From Blastobasis lacticolella (Eukaryota > Arthropoda > Insecta > Lepidoptera > Blastobasidae): a stretch of 64,000 nt of DNA. How positions within the stretch are numbered: position 1 is the first letter of the stretch; each line of letters opens with the position of its first letter. Of this stretch, positions 61,711 to 64,000 are shown piece by piece. The stretch is from contig LR990060.1 in assembly GCA_905147135.1 (NCBI GenBank), positions 2,124,001 through 2,188,000 on the forward strand, written 5' to 3'. Both the position numbers and the translations under genes were made by a program. The notes under the pieces are model-generated. The model was not told where the DNA came from. It did no database searches and was given only the letters and a program-made list of their open reading frames with translations.

Positions 61711-62339
61711 CTAACCTGAATAATAATAAAAAATCTGCTCAAGCTGCTATTTCTAAATGTCTAGAAATGGCAATAAACTATTTATAAATAGCGACGTTCT
61801 CACAAATAACGTCTAAGCATAGCTTAAAGCTCCAGCTTTTCAAAGATATTGTCTATAATAATATTTGCGTTATCAATAACCACAACACACAGGCTTAATT
61901 ACTAAAAAGGTCATGTTTGATCAAAAAATTAAAAGTATATTATTATACTGTTACTAAAGACATAATAAAACTTAAAAAGTATTTGCATACCAGAGCATCC
62001 TTAATTTTCTCCACCAGGGTCCCAACTTTTAGTAATGATAAGAAAAAAGTCCAAGTAAAAAAGTCAACATGTCTGCCTGGAATGACGAATGGGAGTGCGT
62101 AAAATTGGACGGTCCAATACTTTTATGACAAATCTTGATAAAACTCCGTCCTATCGCCGAGAGTTGGTATAGAAGCTTATGATTGATTGCTGTCCCTTCG
62201 TTTATCAACGTAGGTATAGATAATCATATATATGTCGAAAGACGCGTACTGTTGGGTATAGGCTTGTCGATTTTCTATCGTATTTACTTTGGTGAGTGCT
62301 CCTTGGAGCTCTATAATCTTGTTCTATCGTGTAACGACG
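61711..62339. other. No gene seen
   Basis: AT-rich. 62150-62340 may be the upstream part of the LINE O copy (FYRIYFGECSLELYNLVLS is similar to the B1/C block). Confidence 0.4.
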
Positions 62340-62580
62340 GCGACAAAAGATCGTTATCCATACATGGTAGATGACCCACCATCTCGTACTCGGCGTTTTG
62401 CATTCACCTTTCCTTTGCGCGCTGCAAAGGTCTCTCTGACTGAGTCACAGTTCCCCGATAAGTATAACCTTGGGGTCTTCAAGTCAAAAGGAATAGGTAT
62501 CTTCTAGGCATGGCGCATGCTACTCGTTGTCGCTTTTCATCAGGTGAGTTGAGGTCAAATGCTAGGCCATCGACAATAAA
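62255..62580 (+). mobile_element. LINE C-terminal fragment (O-related)
   Basis: LSIFYRIYFGECSLELYNLV, then DDPPSRTRRFAFTFPLRAAK and SLTESQFPDKYNLGVFKSK, with a tail CATCAGGTGAGTTGAGGTCA and AATAAAAATAA. It combines a YRxYFGECSxEL block with an O-like tail. Confidence 0.6.
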
Positions 62581-62884
62581 AATAAGCTTCTCCCGAAGTC
62601 TCTCCAAGATCAATCCTGAGCCATCAGTTTTAATCTAGTACCTGCGACCTTTACCAAGTCGTCGGTCCACGTTGCGGAATTTTTTTATACGGAGGAACTA
62701 GCCTGCTCTATCATACGGGCCTCGTACGATACCTGTCAATAGAATGACTCTACCGGAAACTACGCGGCTCAGGAAAAGCATTACTGAATATACCGAATAT
62801 GATCTAAGTGTGTACAAAGTTTCATCGAACATGCATACAATTATCCGTCCATTTAAACAGCACAGGCAGAGAAATCTCATCGTC

Positions 62885-63007
62885 ACAGATCAGCTTGGTG
62901 TCAATATCCCGGTTTTACTCTCGCACGCGAGCCTCCGAGGCCCAGATTCTCACGATCTAAGATTTGGCAGATCAGGTAATTACAGTAGAGAGACTAGCGT
63001 TTGACTT
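62885..63007 (-). mobile_element. SINE D, first part (split by LINE O)
   Basis: GTCAATATCCCGGTTTTACT, TAAGATTTGGCAGATCAGGT and GAGACTAGCGTTTGAC. Resumes at 63119 as TTAACAGGGGAACCTGATCA. Confidence 0.7.
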
Positions 63008-63118
63008 TTTTTTTTTTTATTACTTTACTAGCCAGGCATTTGACCGCCACCTCACCTGGTGGTAAGTGACGATGCGGTCTATGATGGAGCATGCCTGTCA
63101 GGAACAGCCTATTGTAAC
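63008..63118 (-). mobile_element. LINE O tail inside SINE D
   Basis: Poly-T 63009-63020, TACTAGCCAGGCATTTGACC, GCCACCTCACCTGGTGGTAA and CATGCCTGTCAGGAACAGCC. Confidence 0.8.
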
Positions 63119-63300
63119 TTTGTTAACAGGGGAACCTGATCAGATTGAATCATGGTTACACAGTCAGTCATATAATCCGGGCTTGACTGTTCAACTAATA
63201 TACATAAAGCCAAAGGTACATGGCAAAACAGGGGATCGAACTCGTAACTTCTCGTTTACGAAACCGACCCGCCGGAAATTCACCACTGACGCTCTCAACA
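63119..63300 (-). mobile_element. SINE D, second part with reversed head
   Basis: GGGGAACCTGATCAGATTGA, ATCATGGTTACACAGTCAGT, then the decayed head complement GGGGATCGAACTCGTAACTT. Confidence 0.7.
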
Positions 63301-63624
63301 CACGGATAAAAACATTCACAGAACCCAGTGAGCGTCGCCTACGTCCGCAGAAACTAATTCAGGTAATTACGAATCACACCTGCTGTTACAGTTACGTACG
63401 GACGCTCCCGAGTTGCCAGTGTTTGCCAGTGCCGCGGCAAACTTTGGCAGAGTGTGGGAGTTCGCAACTTTGCCAGCAGTTGACAAAGTTGATATGGAAG
63501 CGGCGCGTGTGCCTATCAACTTTTAGTCAAGTTAAGATTTCCTGTTTGCGTTCTCCATACGTTGTGTTTTACTGCTGACAAAAAAAGAAGTTTTATAAGA
63601 CTTTTGTGGTTATTCTAAATTATC
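63301..63624. other. No gene seen
   Basis: A 170-codon plus frame (63066-63578) crosses the LINE and SINE above and is not a gene. TTTGCCAGTG/TTGCCAGCAG words repeat near 63415-63480. Confidence 0.4.
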
Positions 63625-63970
63625 ATTAAACTGGCTTTCAATACAGGAAACCGCATCAAAATCTTTCTATCCCCCCAGATAAACAGATTTGTCCAGATTA
63701 GGCCTGTCAAAACTTAACAACCCCTACACTTTCGTTTCACATATTATCGGGTTTGTTACCACGGTTAATATTGTGACCATGGCGCATGAAACTGTGTTAA
63801 TATTAAGGTAAAACAATACTGACCGTGGTAACAAACCAAAACGTGTAGTGAAAGTGTAGGGCTGTAAAAGTTTGACGGGTAGATCTGTTTATCTGGGGAG
63901 GTGGGTAGCTCCCGAACAGATTGACCAATTTGTATGCGGTTTTCTATATAAAGCCAATTTATGTAATAAA
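63625..63970. mobile_element. Foldback element (I-related), about 150 bp arms
   Basis: Left arm: AACTGGCTTTCAATACAGGA, AACCGCATCAAAATCTTTCT, CCCCAGATAAACAGATTTGT, CCTACACTTTCGTTTCAC, GTTTGTTACCACGGTTAATA. The right arm repeats these in reverse complement order (AATACTGACCGTGGTAACAA, GTGAAAGTGTAGGGCTG, CAGATCTG-type, TATCTGGGGAGG, TATGCGGTTTTCTATATAAA). The core GACCATGGCGCATGAAACTG resembles I repeats. It reaches nearly to the window end. Confidence 0.65.
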
Positions 63971-64000
63971 TCTTTTGACTAATCCGTCTTAGGGTACCCA

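Noticed and set aside
63066..63578. 170-codon gene
   Set aside because: It crosses a LINE tail and a reversed SINE D head.

Overview
The window is non-coding, repeat-packed DNA of an insect, almost certainly a moth or butterfly (Lepidoptera). The base composition is AT-rich. Nearly every kilobase holds a transposable-element fragment, and these include a mag-like LTR retrotransposon, several LINE 3' ends, tRNA-headed SINEs and foldback MITEs of the sort seen in lepidopteran genomes. This assignment is recognition by eye, not a database search. Family letters (A, B1, B2, C to Q) are my own labels.

Only one piece of an ordinary host gene is convincing: a 212 bp exon on the minus strand at 247-458. 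It encodes a Pro-rich stalk and the start of an Ig domain of the Dpr/zig-8-like neuronal surface family, with a good splice acceptor and donor. I found no other host exon, so the rest may be a very large intron of that gene or the DNA upstream of it.

Two LTR retrotransposons are complete from end to end, both on the minus strand. A Ty1/copia element (16351-20669) has 220 bp LTRs identical by eye, a GTGAT target duplication and a primer site matching the anticodon-loop half of initiator tRNA-Met. Its coding region is broken by a 14 bp tandem duplication and by a deletion between integrase and reverse transcriptase. A mag-like Ty3/gypsy element (27134-31501) has unusually short identical 85 bp LTRs, a CTCAG target duplication, and two frame breaks in gag-pol.

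The most interesting DNA transposon is at 51344-53145. Its ends carry the heptamer CACAGTG, it is flanked by a 5 bp duplication (CGATT), its inverted repeats are nearly 0.5 kb, and its middle holds the decayed C-terminal part of a Transib (RAG1-related) transposase. A second unusual element (5137-6419, TA duplication) carries nine copies of a 15 bp motif in both orientations. Others are a 453 bp TTA-flanked element (42147-42599), a 463 bp TA-flanked element with about 85 bp inverted repeats (32736-33198), and a 225 bp element (22265-22489).

The remainder is a layered mosaic. There are LINE 3' ends (B1, C, J, O, RTE-like), SINEs (A and B2 without a recognised tRNA head, D and E with one), an inverted pair of LTR-like sequences (23189-23850 and 36745-37325), degenerate tandem arrays and a CA microsatellite. 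Many insertions sit inside older repeats, so relative ages can be read: mag lies in a K MITE, Transib in an M repeat, the TTA element in SINE A, and the TA element in an F repeat.
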